Counted from the stretch's first letter, positions 24,465 through 31,958 are shown. The stretch: DNA of 64,000 bases from Streptomyces lienomycini (GCF_027947595.1 NZ_CP116257.1:3224001-3288000); one strand, 5' to 3'. Program-made: numbers and translations. The notes: generated from the sequence alone by a model not told the origin.

Positions 24465-25451
24465 ATGTCGCACACCTTCCCGCCCGCCGCCCAGTCCCCG
24501 CCTCCCGCCCTGGCGGCCTCCTGGTCGGACTGGATCGGCGACCACACCACGGCACTGATCGGGATACCGCTGCGCATCGCGCTCATCGTCGTGATCCTGC
24601 TCGTGCTGCGCGCGGTGGCCAAGCGGGCCATCACCCGGGTCGTCCAGCGGGTCCTGGAACCGTCGGCGGGCGAGCACGACCGCAGCCGCCCCCGCAGGCC
24701 GACGCGCGGCGCCGCCGTCCTGCACCGCGACCGGTCCCGGGCCCGCCAACGCCGCGAACAGCGGGCCCGCACCATCGGTTCGGTACTCAGCAGCGCCGTG
24801 ACCATCGTGCTGTTCATGGTCGGCGTGGCCATGGTGCTCGACCAGGTCGGCATCGCCCTCGGCCCGCTGCTGGCCAGCGCCGGAGTGGTCGGCCTGGCCA
24901 TCGGTTTCGGCGCCCAGAGCCTGGTCGCGGACTACCTGTCCGGGCTGCTCATCATGGTCGAGGACCAGTACGGCGTCGGCGACTCGGTCGATCTCGGTGA
25001 GGCCGTCGGCGAGGTCGAGCACGTCGGCCTGCGCCTGACCCATGTGCGCGACCTCAACGGCGGCCTGTGGCACATCCGCAACGGCGAGATCCTGCGCGTC
25101 CGCAACGACAGCCAGGAATGGGCCCGCGCCGTCCTGGACGTCGCCGTGTCCCACGACGCGGACCTCGACACCGTCTACCGGGTGCTGGAGGAGACCGGCC
25201 GCACGCTGCGCGAGGAGCCGGACTTCGCCGACGTACTGCTGGAGGAGCCCGCGGTGTGGGGCGTGCAGTCCCTCGACGTCGACGGGGTGCTGGTGCGCCT
25301 CGCCGTCAAGACGGTGCCGCTCCAGCAGTGGGGCGTCACCCGCGAGCTGCGCCGCCGGGTCAAGGAGGCGCTGGACGAGGCGGGCGTCGAGATCCCCTTC
25401 CCGCGGCGGCCGGTATGGGTGCACGGCGGAGCCGCCGAGGGCGAGACGTGA
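24465..25451 (+). CDS. small-conductance mechanosensitive channel (MscS family)
   Basis: The 328-residue membrane protein belongs to the MscS family, which releases solutes when turgor rises. Helices lie at about 27-50 (IPLRIALIVVILLVLRAV), 100-122 (SAVTIVLFMVGVAMVL) and the pore-lining helix with GLAIGFGAQSLVADYLSGLL, followed by the beta-domain (DQYGVGDSVDLGEAVGEVEH) and a cytoplasmic alpha/beta vestibule. A 50-residue Arg-rich loop (DRSRPRRPTRGAAVLHRDRS) lies between the first two helices. ATG 24465 is preferred, with GGAG 11 bases upstream; ATG 24435 is also possible. Confidence 0.9.
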   Translation: MSHTFPPAAQSPPPALAASWSDWIGDHTTALIGIPLRIALIVVILLVLRAVAKRAITRVVQRVLEPSAGEHDRSRPRRPTRGAAVLHRDRSRARQRREQRARTIGSVLSSAVTIVLFMVGVAMVLDQVGIALGPLLASAGVVGLAIGFGAQSLVADYLSGLLIMVEDQYGVGDSVDLGEAVGEVEHVGLRLTHVRDLNGGLWHIRNGEILRVRNDSQEWARAVLDVAVSHDADLDTVYRVLEETGRTLREEPDFADVLLEEPAVWGVQSLDVDGVLVRLAVKTVPLQQWGVTRELRRRVKEALDEAGVEIPFPRRPVWVHGGAAEGET

Positions 25452-25477
25452 CGCGCTGACGCATGACGCGCGCGCGA

Positions 25478-25498
25478 TGCCGGTTTGCCGAACCGGCA
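25478..25498. promoter_or_regulatory. inverted repeat upstream of methyltransferase
   Basis: TGCCGGTT (25478-25485) and AACCGGCA (25491-25498) are perfect complements five bases apart, followed by an A+T-rich ATCTTTG. It lies after the MscS gene and about 105 bases before the methyltransferase start. It could be an operator or a weak terminator. Confidence 0.45.
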
Positions 25499-25602
25499 AC
25501 GATCTTTGCGTCTCTCGTCGTGTGAGGGGCAGCCTGCACACGGGGCGCGCGGCCGTCGCGCGCCCTGCCGAGCAGACGACCGCGCCCGCCCCAGGAGGCA
25601 CC

Positions 25603-26238
25603 ATGACCGACACCCCCGCGCCGGCCCCCGCCGCGGAGTTCTGGGAAGCCCGCTACCGCGACACCGGCCACGTCTGGAGCGGGCGCCCCAACGAACTGCT
25701 GGTCCGCGAGGCGGACGGCCTCGCCCCCGGCACCGCGCTCGACCTCGGCTGCGGCGAAGGGGCGGACGCCGTGTGGCTGGCCTCCCGCGGCTGGCGGGTC
25801 ACCGGCGTGGACATCTCCGCCACCGCGCTCGAACGCGCCGCCGGACACGCCGCCGAGGCCGGGGTCGGCGACCGCGTCGCCTGGGAACGCCACGAACTGG
25901 GGCCCTCGTTCCCCGAGGGCTCCTTCGACCTGGTGAGCGCCCACTACCTGCAGTCCCCGGTCGCACTCGACCAGCGGGCGGTGCTGGGCGCCGCAGCACG
26001 GGCCGTGGCGGCCGGCGGCACCCTGCTGGTCGTCATGCACGCGGGCTGGCCCTCCTGGCAGACCGAGCCGCCCTTCGACGCCGTCTTCCCCACCCTGGAC
26101 GGCGTCCTCGCCGAACTCGCCCTGCCGGACGGCGAGTGGACCGTCGAGACCCGGCGGACCGTCCGCCGGCCCAGCGTCTCGCCCGAGGGCACCGAAGGCT
26201 TCCGCGAGGACAACGTGTGGCGCCTGCGCCGGGCGTGA
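25603..26238 (+). CDS. SAM-dependent methyltransferase, class I
   Basis: The 211-residue protein is a class I methyltransferase resembling the thiopurine/tellurite-resistance (TehB) branch: FWEARYRDTGHVWSGRPNEL near the N-terminus, then the SAM-binding motif ALDLGCGEGADAVWLASRGW at about residues 46-65, VTGVDISATALERAA, and FDLVSAHYLQSP. ATG 25603 has an AGGAGG site eight bases upstream. The acceptor is unknown. It is monocistronic or precedes the peptide cassette in the same direction, but an A+T-rich intergenic island of about 150 bases separates them. Confidence 0.88.
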   Translation: MTDTPAPAPAAEFWEARYRDTGHVWSGRPNELLVREADGLAPGTALDLGCGEGADAVWLASRGWRVTGVDISATALERAAGHAAEAGVGDRVAWERHELGPSFPEGSFDLVSAHYLQSPVALDQRAVLGAAARAVAAGGTLLVVMHAGWPSWQTEPPFDAVFPTLDGVLAELALPDGEWTVETRRTVRRPSVSPEGTEGFREDNVWRLRRA

Positions 26239-26261
26239 GGCCCTCCCGGCGCCTCCGCGAC

Positions 26262-26334
26262 AACGCGCGACATATGCCCCATTTGTTGAAGAAGTTATCT
26301 TCTGAGAATTTTGAGAAGAGGGGCATGTTTTGAG
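26262..26334. promoter_or_regulatory. A+T-rich regulatory island upstream of the peptide cassette
   Basis: This stretch is strikingly A+T-rich for the genome. It contains near-repeats TTGAAGAAG (26286-26294) and TTGAGAAGA (26311-26319) 25 bases apart, a small palindrome AGAAG-TTAT-CTTCT (26290-26303), and outer arms ATGCCCC (26274-26280) and GGGGCAT (26320-26326). It probably holds the promoter and activator sites for the downstream operon. Confidence 0.5.
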
Positions 26335-26391
26335 ACTTCCCGGACACCCTTGGACGTGAAGGCCATTTGGCTACCAGAGGGAGATGGTGAA

Positions 26392-26580
26392 ATGCCTTCC
26401 AAGGACAAGGTGCTCGAGGAAGTCACCCGCACCGAGAACATCGACATCGACGCGGCACTCGACCCCGCCGAGCCCGACGGAGTCTTCCGCGACAGCCGCG
26501 AGTGCGCCGCGCTCGCCCTGCAGTCCGGAGGCACCAGCCTCCTGCTCTCGCCGCCGACCCCGCGCCCGAAGAAGGGCTGA
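26392..26580 (+). CDS. 62-residue peptide, candidate RiPP-like precursor
   Basis: The peptide starts MPSKDKVLEEVTRTENIDID, an acidic helical segment resembling a leader, then a Pro/Asp-rich linker, and ends with CAALALQSGGTSLLLSPPTP plus the basic tail RPKKG. It has one Cys, at residue 38, so lanthionine rings are unlikely. GAGGGAGA lies seven bases before ATG 26392; in-frame TTG 26311 and GTG 26356 are less likely. No signal peptide is present. It is followed after 20 bases by four overlapping genes that appear to serve it. The small size, leader-like acidic start and operon position suggest a modified peptide; that is inference and no modifying enzyme of a known class is present. Confidence 0.7.
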   Translation: MPSKDKVLEEVTRTENIDIDAALDPAEPDGVFRDSRECAALALQSGGTSLLLSPPTPRPKKG

Positions 26581-26600
26581 CGGACCGACGGGAGAGTGAC

Positions 26601-27308
26601 ATGGAGCAGTCGAGCACGTCGGCCCTCCTGCAGGGCACGGTGCTGGACCTCGCTTCCGACGTGGTCTCCGCTCTTCGGAGCGGAGACCACGTGCGAGCGG
26701 GGAGCACCCTGACGACAGGCGGCGCGGGCGAGGGCGTCGCGCGTGCGGCGGTGCGCGTCCTGGGCGCCGACACCCTGCTGCCCAGCGTCCTGCTGCGCAT
26801 CGCGCCCGACCCCGGACAACTCGCCGTGTTCAAGGACGCCGTGGCGGCCCATCCGCCGCGCGAGGACGCACCACCCACCGTCGTGTGGAGCCACTGGGCC
26901 ATGGCCCGCGCCCTGCGCCGGACCGAGCAGCCCCTCGCCGGCCCGCTCGCCGACGAGCCGGAGGCCGCACCCGACGCCCGCTGGCTCGACGACGCGAGCT
27001 GGCAGTTCCTGACCCACCAACTCGCCGTGCTCGCCCCGCTCGCGCTGCCCGGCGAGGAGTGCGCGGTGACCCGCGCCGCGCGCCGCCGTCCCGTGGACGT
27101 CGCCCGCGGCTTCGTACGGGCAGTACGCCGCCGCGACTGGCAGCAGGCGGCCGGAGCAGGGCGCTGGCTCACCCTCCTGGACGGGGTGCCCGACACCCTC
27201 GGCCTCGACTCCGGGCTCGACTTCGTACGCCTCATGGGCGGCTCCGACCCCCGGGTGGCGCTGCAACTGGAGGCGGCGCGGCTGATGCCGGCCGGGGTCC
27301 TCCTGTGA
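26601..27308 (+). CDS. unknown helical protein of the peptide cassette
   Basis: The 235-residue protein has no domain I can name. It is predicted helical and Ala/Leu-rich, with conserved-looking elements VVWSHWAMARALRRTEQPLA and WLDDASWQFLTHQLAVLAPL, and a C-terminal half (FVRAVRRRDWQQAAGAGRWL, LDFVRLMGGSDPRVALQLEA) that may form a helical bundle. The ATG at 26601 has GGAGAG five bases upstream. The coding region contains a 15-bp hairpin at codons 20-31. It overlaps the next gene by four bases (GTGA). It could recognise the peptide, but nothing shows this directly. Confidence 0.8.
   Translation: MEQSSTSALLQGTVLDLASDVVSALRSGDHVRAGSTLTTGGAGEGVARAAVRVLGADTLLPSVLLRIAPDPGQLAVFKDAVAAHPPREDAPPTVVWSHWAMARALRRTEQPLAGPLADEPEAAPDARWLDDASWQFLTHQLAVLAPLALPGEECAVTRAARRRPVDVARGFVRAVRRRDWQQAAGAGRWLTLLDGVPDTLGLDSGLDFVRLMGGSDPRVALQLEAARLMPAGVLL
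26659..26692. promoter_or_regulatory. 15-bp hairpin with TTCG loop inside the second cassette gene
   Basis: Bases 26659-26673 pair exactly with 26678-26692 around TTCG, the most stable RNA tetraloop. It sits 58 bases after the start codon of the unknown protein, just downstream of the peptide gene. It could attenuate transcription or stabilise the peptide mRNA, giving more precursor than enzyme. Confidence 0.65.
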
Positions 27309-28318
27309 GCGTCCGCGATGTGCGGGCCCGCGCCGTGCGGGTCCGCCGCGCGAGCGTTCGGGGCGTCGAGGAGGCCGCTCTCGACTGGGTGTGGGCCCAC
27401 CGCGACCGCTTCGCGCTCGGCGACGACGCGCTGGCGGCCGACGGCCAGGTCAACCGGACCTGGAAACCCCTGGGCGAACTGACCCAGGTGTGCGCCTCCG
27501 TGTCCCGGAGCACCCCGCCCGGCGACCCCCTGCACACCCGCGTGTCCGAACTGCTGGACTTCGCCTGGCAGCAGACCCACCGGGGCGAACTCTTCCCGCT
27601 CATGCAGTCGCTGGAGCCCTTCGCGACCTACCCGCTGGAGGTGTACGCGGCCTTCGCATCGGCCGGACTGCGGCACCCCGGCTACGAGGCGTCCGCCGCC
27701 GTGGTGGCCCGCACCCGCGGATGGCGGCTGACCGAGCAGTACCCCACCCGCCGGCTCGGCGTGCTCGAGGCCGAGCGGCGCAGCGGCCTCCCCCCGCACG
27801 GGCGCGTCCCGCAGGCACTGGACCGCACCTGGCTGGGCGGTCTGCCGGAACCGTGGACCTTCGAACGCGCGGCCGGTTACGCGCTCACGCACGTCGTCTT
27901 CCACCTCACCGACTGGGGACGCGCCGCCCGGGGCGTGCCGGCGGACCTGGCGGACTACCTGCTGCACTGGCTACCGCCCTGGCTCGACACCTGCCTGGAC
28001 GCCCGGATGTGGGACCTGAGCTGCGAACTGCTCGCGGTGGCGGCCAGCCTGCCGCGCCCCCTGGAACCGGCCGTCCTGGACGACGCCTGGCAGCGTGTCG
28101 CCGCCGCCCAGGACACCTCCGGCGCGGTCCCCGAGGAGGGCGCGGCCCAGGACGCCGCCGGGGCCGACCCGGGCCCCGACCCCTACGCCTTCACCGACTG
28201 CTACCACTCCACCCTGATGGCCGCGTTCGCGGCGTCCCTCACCACGGCCCGGCCGCGGGACGTGCGCGAGGGCCCGCGGCCCGCCGGGCGGCCCGCCGGA
28301 CAAGGAGCGCAGGGATGA
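27305..28318 (+). CDS. DUF6895-like helical protein, paralogue 1
   Basis: The 337-residue protein shares clear motifs with the next gene: LDWVWAHRDRFALG, TWKPLGELTQVCAS, PTRRLGVLEAERRSGL, LPEPWTFERAAGYALTHVVF followed by HLTDWG, and FTDCYHSTLMAAFAAS at the end. I recall this pattern as DUF6895, a family of unknown function; the label is from memory. Its DNA starts with a GTG overlapping the previous stop and ends in an ATGA overlap. The His, Asp and Tyr residues in FHLTDWG and YHSTL are candidates for a catalytic or metal site. The protein has no signal peptide or membrane helices, so it acts in the cytosol, plausibly on the peptide. Confidence 0.8.
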   Translation: MSVRDVRARAVRVRRASVRGVEEAALDWVWAHRDRFALGDDALAADGQVNRTWKPLGELTQVCASVSRSTPPGDPLHTRVSELLDFAWQQTHRGELFPLMQSLEPFATYPLEVYAAFASAGLRHPGYEASAAVVARTRGWRLTEQYPTRRLGVLEAERRSGLPPHGRVPQALDRTWLGGLPEPWTFERAAGYALTHVVFHLTDWGRAARGVPADLADYLLHWLPPWLDTCLDARMWDLSCELLAVAASLPRPLEPAVLDDAWQRVAAAQDTSGAVPEEGAAQDAAGADPGPDPYAFTDCYHSTLMAAFAASLTTARPRDVREGPRPAGRPAGQGAQG

Positions 28319-29235
28319 CGGACACCCGCCTGATCCACCGCGTCGGAGCCGGTGCCCTGGAGTGGCTGTGGGCCCACCGCGACGGGTTCCGGCTGGAGCC
28401 GGACGTGGACCCCGAGACCGGGTTCCTGGAGCGCTTCAAGCCGATCGGTGAACTCGCCCTCATCTGCAAGGTGCTCTTCCGCGAGGGCGTGGCCGGGTCG
28501 CGGCAGGCGCAGCTCGCGCGCCAACTGCTCGACCACACCTGGCGCGAGACCCTCGACGGCGGACGCATGCTGGTGCGCGGCCAGCGCGTCGAGCCCTTCT
28601 CGCCCGTCCCCTTCGAGGTGTACCTGCCGTTCAAGGAACTGGGCTACAGCCAGCCCGAGGTGGAGCGCGCCACGGTCCTCAACCACCGGCTGGACAGCTG
28701 GGCGCGGTTCCCGGTGACCCCGACCAGGCGCCTGGGCCTGTCCGCCTTCCAGCGCCGCTTCGGCCTGACCGCGCGGCCGCCCGAGGCGGACCTGGCCGCC
28801 GCCACCTGGCTGGCCGGCACCCCCGAACCGTGGACGGTCGAGGGCCACACCGCGTACGACATCACGCACACCGTCTTCCACCTCACCGACTGGGGCGAGA
28901 ACCCCGGCGGCCTGCCGCCCTCCGTCGCCGACTACCTCGCCACCTGGCTCCCGGTCTGGATCGACGACTGGCTGGACCTCGAACGCTGGGACCTGCTCGG
29001 CGAACTCCTCGTCGTCGACGCCTGCCTGCCCCGGCCCACCCTCGACGAGGCCGCCTGGCAGGGCTTCGCCGCCGCGCAGCAGCCCGACGGCGCCATGCCC
29101 GCCGTGCGCACGATGCCCGAGGGGGAGCCCGACGCCGTGTTCGACCTGGTGTACCACCCGACGCTGGTCGCCGCCTTCGCCTCCCTGCTGGCCACCTCCC
29201 GCGCCCTCGCCGAGCTGGCGCACTCCGCGTCATGA
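28315..29235 (+). CDS. DUF6895-like helical protein, paralogue 2
   Basis: The 306-residue protein is a paralogue of the upstream gene: LEWLWAHRDGFRLEPD, FKPIGELALICKV, PTRRLGLSAFQRRFGL, EPWTVEGHTAYDITHTVFHL plus TDWG, and DLVYHPTLVAAFAS. It lacks the Asp/Gly-rich insertion present before the last motif in paralogue 1. The segment WQGFAAAQQPDGAMPAV resembles the Q-x-x-DG repeats of terpenoid-cyclase-type alpha-alpha toroids, so an (alpha/alpha)6 barrel is possible. Translational coupling through ATGA overlaps on both sides implies that the two paralogues are made together, perhaps as a heterodimer. Confidence 0.8.
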   Translation: MTDTRLIHRVGAGALEWLWAHRDGFRLEPDVDPETGFLERFKPIGELALICKVLFREGVAGSRQAQLARQLLDHTWRETLDGGRMLVRGQRVEPFSPVPFEVYLPFKELGYSQPEVERATVLNHRLDSWARFPVTPTRRLGLSAFQRRFGLTARPPEADLAAATWLAGTPEPWTVEGHTAYDITHTVFHLTDWGENPGGLPPSVADYLATWLPVWIDDWLDLERWDLLGELLVVDACLPRPTLDEAAWQGFAAAQQPDGAMPAVRTMPEGEPDAVFDLVYHPTLVAAFASLLATSRALAELAHSAS

Positions 29236-30314
29236 CGGGCCGTCGCACGCCCTGGCCGGGCGAACCGGCCCCCGACGAGCACACCCCGCCTGAGCCCCCC
29301 GTACCGGCTGACGAGGAGAGGCTGCGCGAACGGCTGGCCGAGGCCGTCGACGCCGCCGACGCACCCGACGTCGTCCTCGCCGTCTCCCGGCGCGGCCGGC
29401 GCACCCTGCACAGCGGCGGCACCGCCCCGCCGCCCGACGTCCCCCGCGAGGACCTGCGCTACGAGATCGGGTCGGCCTCCAAGACCTTCACCGCACTGCT
29501 GCTGACCCGGCTGATCAGGCGCGGTGTGCTCACCGGCGGCGAGGCGGCCGTCACCTGCCTGGAACCCGGGCGCCCGGCGGGCCCGCACCCCGTGACGCTC
29601 GCGCACCTGATCACCCACACCGCGGGACTGCCCGCCCTGCCGGCCGACTTCGTACGCCGGGGCCTGCCCGCCTGGCGCACCAACCCCTACGCCCGCTACC
29701 CGGCCGAGCGGCTGACCGGCGCCTTCCTCGGCCACCGTCCCCGCCACCGCCCCGGCACCCGCTGGCACTACTCCAACTACGGCGTCTCCGTGCTCGGCCA
29801 CGCGATGTCCGCGACCATCGGGACCGCCTGGGAGGACCTGATGACCGGGCAGGTGCTGCGCGCGCTCGGCCTCAGCGGTACCGCCCTGCGCGCGGAGGGC
29901 CCGCTGACCGACGCGGTGGGCCACCGCAAGGACGGCCGTACCCCTGTCCCCGCCTTCGACGCGGGCGGCTTCCAGGCGGCCGGTGCCGTCCGGTCCACCC
30001 CGCACGACCTGCTCACCTTCCTCGAAGCCCATCTGGACCCGGCCCGCTCACCGGCCGCCGGGGCGCTGCGGGCGGCGCGGGTTCCGGTGCTCAGGCGGGG
30101 GCTGGGGCACCGGCACGTGCACACGGTGGGGTGGTTCCGGCACCCCACCGACGGCGGGCCGATGTACTTCCACAGCGGCGCCACCCTGGGCCAGCAGGCG
30201 TTCCTGGGCTTCCGGCCGGACACGGACACGGCCCTGGCCGCGGTGTGCTCCCGGCGGTTCCGCGCCCGGGACCCGTTCATCGCCACCGCCTACGCCCTGC
30301 TCGCGGAGGGATAG
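29232..30314 (+). CDS. beta-lactamase-fold serine hydrolase of the peptide cassette
   Basis: The 360-residue protein is a class C beta-lactamase/esterase-type serine hydrolase. The nucleophile motif is GSASKTFTALLLTRLIRRGV (S-x-x-K) at about residues 77-96, the second motif YSNYG (Y-x-N) at about 178-182, and the C-terminal strand region has MYFHSGATLGQQAFLGF, where HSG replaces KTG as in esterases and D-peptidases. There is no signal peptide, which is unusual for the fold and places it in the cytosol. It ends the cassette and overlaps paralogue 2 by four bases. It could cleave an ester or peptide bond in the cassette product; inference. Confidence 0.88.
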   Translation: MTGRRTPWPGEPAPDEHTPPEPPVPADEERLRERLAEAVDAADAPDVVLAVSRRGRRTLHSGGTAPPPDVPREDLRYEIGSASKTFTALLLTRLIRRGVLTGGEAAVTCLEPGRPAGPHPVTLAHLITHTAGLPALPADFVRRGLPAWRTNPYARYPAERLTGAFLGHRPRHRPGTRWHYSNYGVSVLGHAMSATIGTAWEDLMTGQVLRALGLSGTALRAEGPLTDAVGHRKDGRTPVPAFDAGGFQAAGAVRSTPHDLLTFLEAHLDPARSPAAGALRAARVPVLRRGLGHRHVHTVGWFRHPTDGGPMYFHSGATLGQQAFLGFRPDTDTALAAVCSRRFRARDPFIATAYALLAEG

Positions 30315-30329
30315 CGGCCGGACGCGCGA

Positions 30330-30362
30330 AGGCGCGGGGCCCCGTCGAGCGGCCCCGCGCCT
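30330..30362. terminator. bidirectional terminator closing the peptide cassette
   Basis: AGGCGCGGGGCC (30330-30341) and GGCCCCGCGCCT (30351-30362) form a perfect 12-bp stem with a nine-base loop between the serine hydrolase and the convergent protease. Confidence 0.8.
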
Positions 30363-30386
30363 CTTCCGTCCGTCGGAGTCCGCCCG

Positions 30387-31598
30387 TCAGACCCGCTGCC
30401 ACAGGGCCGGCGTGCTCGCCGGCGAGCCGACGCCCTGGGCCTGGTGGCTCTGCAGGCACCGGTAGCGCGCGCCGTCGTAGGACACCGTGGTGCCGACCTC
30501 GTAGACCCGGCCGGCGGCCCAGGCGTCCCCCGCCGCGTTGTCCTGCGGCGCGGGAGTCCCGGTCGCGGCGGAGGTGGTCTTCAGGGTCAGCCCGAAGTCG
30601 CTGAGCAGCGGATTGACCGGCTGGTAGAAGGTCGTCCCGCCGTTCGTGCAGTCGCCCGAGCCGCCGGACGTGGTGCCCTGCGCCTGGGTGCCCGACACGA
30701 ACGGGCCGCCGGAGTCGCCGGGTTCGGCGCACACCGTCGTCTCGGTCAGCCCGTCGACGGTGCCCTCGGGGTAGGTGACGCTCGTGTCGTGCTGCTGGAC
30801 GGTTCCGCAGTGCCACCCCGTGGTCGAGCCGGAACGGCACACCGAGGCACCCACGAGCGCCTCCACCGACCCGGCGACCTGGATCTTCTCGCCGCCCTCG
30901 CCCTTCACGTCCGGCGTGGCGGTCCAGGCGGAGTTGACGCCCACCCAGGCCATGTCCTTGCCGGGGAACGTCGAGGCCTGGAAGGTGCCCTGAGCGGTCT
31001 CGTCGTACCCGGTGGTGGTGGCGCCCGGGTCGCCGCAGTGCCCGGCCGTGGCGAAGCCCTGCTGGTCGTCCTTGGTGACGGAGAAGCCGATGGAGCAGCG
31101 GGCCTGGCCGTCGATGTAGTAGGCGTCGCCGCCGACCAGGTCGGTCAGCACCCGCGGCTGGTCGGGGGAGACGCGGACGCCCACGCCCTGGTCCGGCACT
31201 CCGGCGGCCTCGACGAAGGCGGTCGCGGCGGACCGGCTGGTCGCCTGGACCGTGACCCGGTTGGTCCGCAGGTCGACGTACCAGACCGGTGTCTGCCGGG
31301 TCGCGGTACGCACCGCGGCCGCGTCCAGCTTCTCCTTGACCGCGCGCAGTTCGGCCAGGTTCCTGCCGACGACGGCCGCCTTGGCGCCCTGCGCCTCGAT
31401 GGCCGCGGTGTCCGCGGTGTCGGTGGTGGCGACGGTCAGCTCGGCCGAGGTAGCGCCGCTCACCCAGGCCCCGGCGAACCGGTCGCCCAGCGTGTTGCGC
31501 AGCATGCCCGCGCGGGTGCCCGCCTCCGCCTCGTTGACCAGCCGGGCCGCCGCCTGACCGGGCGCCAGCTTCAGGTCGCGTTCCATGGCGCTCAGCAT
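30387..31598 (-). CDS. secreted S1-family serine protease with chitin-binding tail
   Basis: This open frame gives 403 residues: an alpha-lytic-type propeptide (about 1-135), a chymotrypsin-fold protease domain (GFSVTKDDQQGFATAGHCGD with the His, Asp in FPGKDMAWVG, and EPGDSGGPFVSGTQAQGTTS with the nucleophile Ser), and a C-terminal carbohydrate-binding module (WAAGRVYEVGTTVSYDGARY, then LWQRV). This is the layout of Streptomyces SAM-P20/SGPD-like proteases. The frame begins after the signal peptide: the real start is probably ATG 31761 in another frame, see the next entry. It converges with the peptide cassette. Confidence 0.85.
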   Translation of the reverse strand: MLSAMERDLKLAPGQAAARLVNEAEAGTRAGMLRNTLGDRFAGAWVSGATSAELTVATTDTADTAAIEAQGAKAAVVGRNLAELRAVKEKLDAAAVRTATRQTPVWYVDLRTNRVTVQATSRSAATAFVEAAGVPDQGVGVRVSPDQPRVLTDLVGGDAYYIDGQARCSIGFSVTKDDQQGFATAGHCGDPGATTTGYDETAQGTFQASTFPGKDMAWVGVNSAWTATPDVKGEGGEKIQVAGSVEALVGASVCRSGSTTGWHCGTVQQHDTSVTYPEGTVDGLTETTVCAEPGDSGGPFVSGTQAQGTTSGGSGDCTNGGTTFYQPVNPLLSDFGLTLKTTSAATGTPAPQDNAAGDAWAAGRVYEVGTTVSYDGARYRCLQSHQAQGVGSPASTPALWQRV

Positions 31599-31761
31599 CC
31601 GCGCCGGCGCGGTGCCCGTGCCGGGGTGCGGGCCACGGCGGGCCGCGGTCCCGGGGCGGGCGGCGGTGCGGCCGACGCGGCCGAGGGAGCGCGGTCAGGA
31701 CCAGGGCGCCGAGCGCGGTGAGGGCCGCGCGGCGGCTGCGCGCGGCATGTCTGCCGACCAT
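31599..31761 (-). other. protease signal-peptide region in shifted frames
   Basis: ATG 31761 has an AAGGAGG site nine bases upstream and starts MVGRHAARSRRAALTALGAL, a good signal peptide, but the frame does not join the protease. A second frame from about 31688 continues PSAASAAPPPAPGPRPAVAR, a typical cleavage region, and the third frame resumes at about 31620 as APARMLSAMERD. Two one-base losses, near 31688 and between about 31603 and 31640, would restore a full pre-pro-enzyme. This is either a pseudogene lesion or a sequencing error in GC-rich runs. Confidence 0.7.
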
Positions 31762-31929
31762 GCGATGTGCCTCCTTCGAGTGCTGTGCGAGACAGCGGTG
31801 TCCGGTGGGCGACCGTGGGTCACGGTGCCCGCGACGAAGTCACAGGCCTTGCCGCAAAGATCCGCGGCGATGCCCGACCCGGGGCCGTTTCGCGCTATGG
31901 GGGACGTCGTGGGTGCCATGTGCAGTACG

Positions 31930-31955
31930 CGCCCGCCCCTTCGGCGGGGCGGGCG
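31930..31955. terminator. terminator of the PhoD-like phosphatase
   Basis: CGCCCGCCCC (31930-31939) pairs exactly with GGGGCGGGCG (31946-31955) around TTCGGC, immediately after the minus-strand phosphatase stop. Confidence 0.65.
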
Positions 31956-31958
31956 GGG

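Noticed and set aside
26311..26391. N-terminal extension of the peptide from TTG 26311
   Set aside because: The ribosome binding site fits ATG 26392, and the extension runs across the A+T-rich regulatory island.
26392..26580. Class III lanthipeptide (SapB/AmfS-like) precursor
   Set aside because: The SLLL stretch recalls AmfS, but there is one Cys only, no SxxC pattern and no LanKC, LanM or LanB gene nearby.
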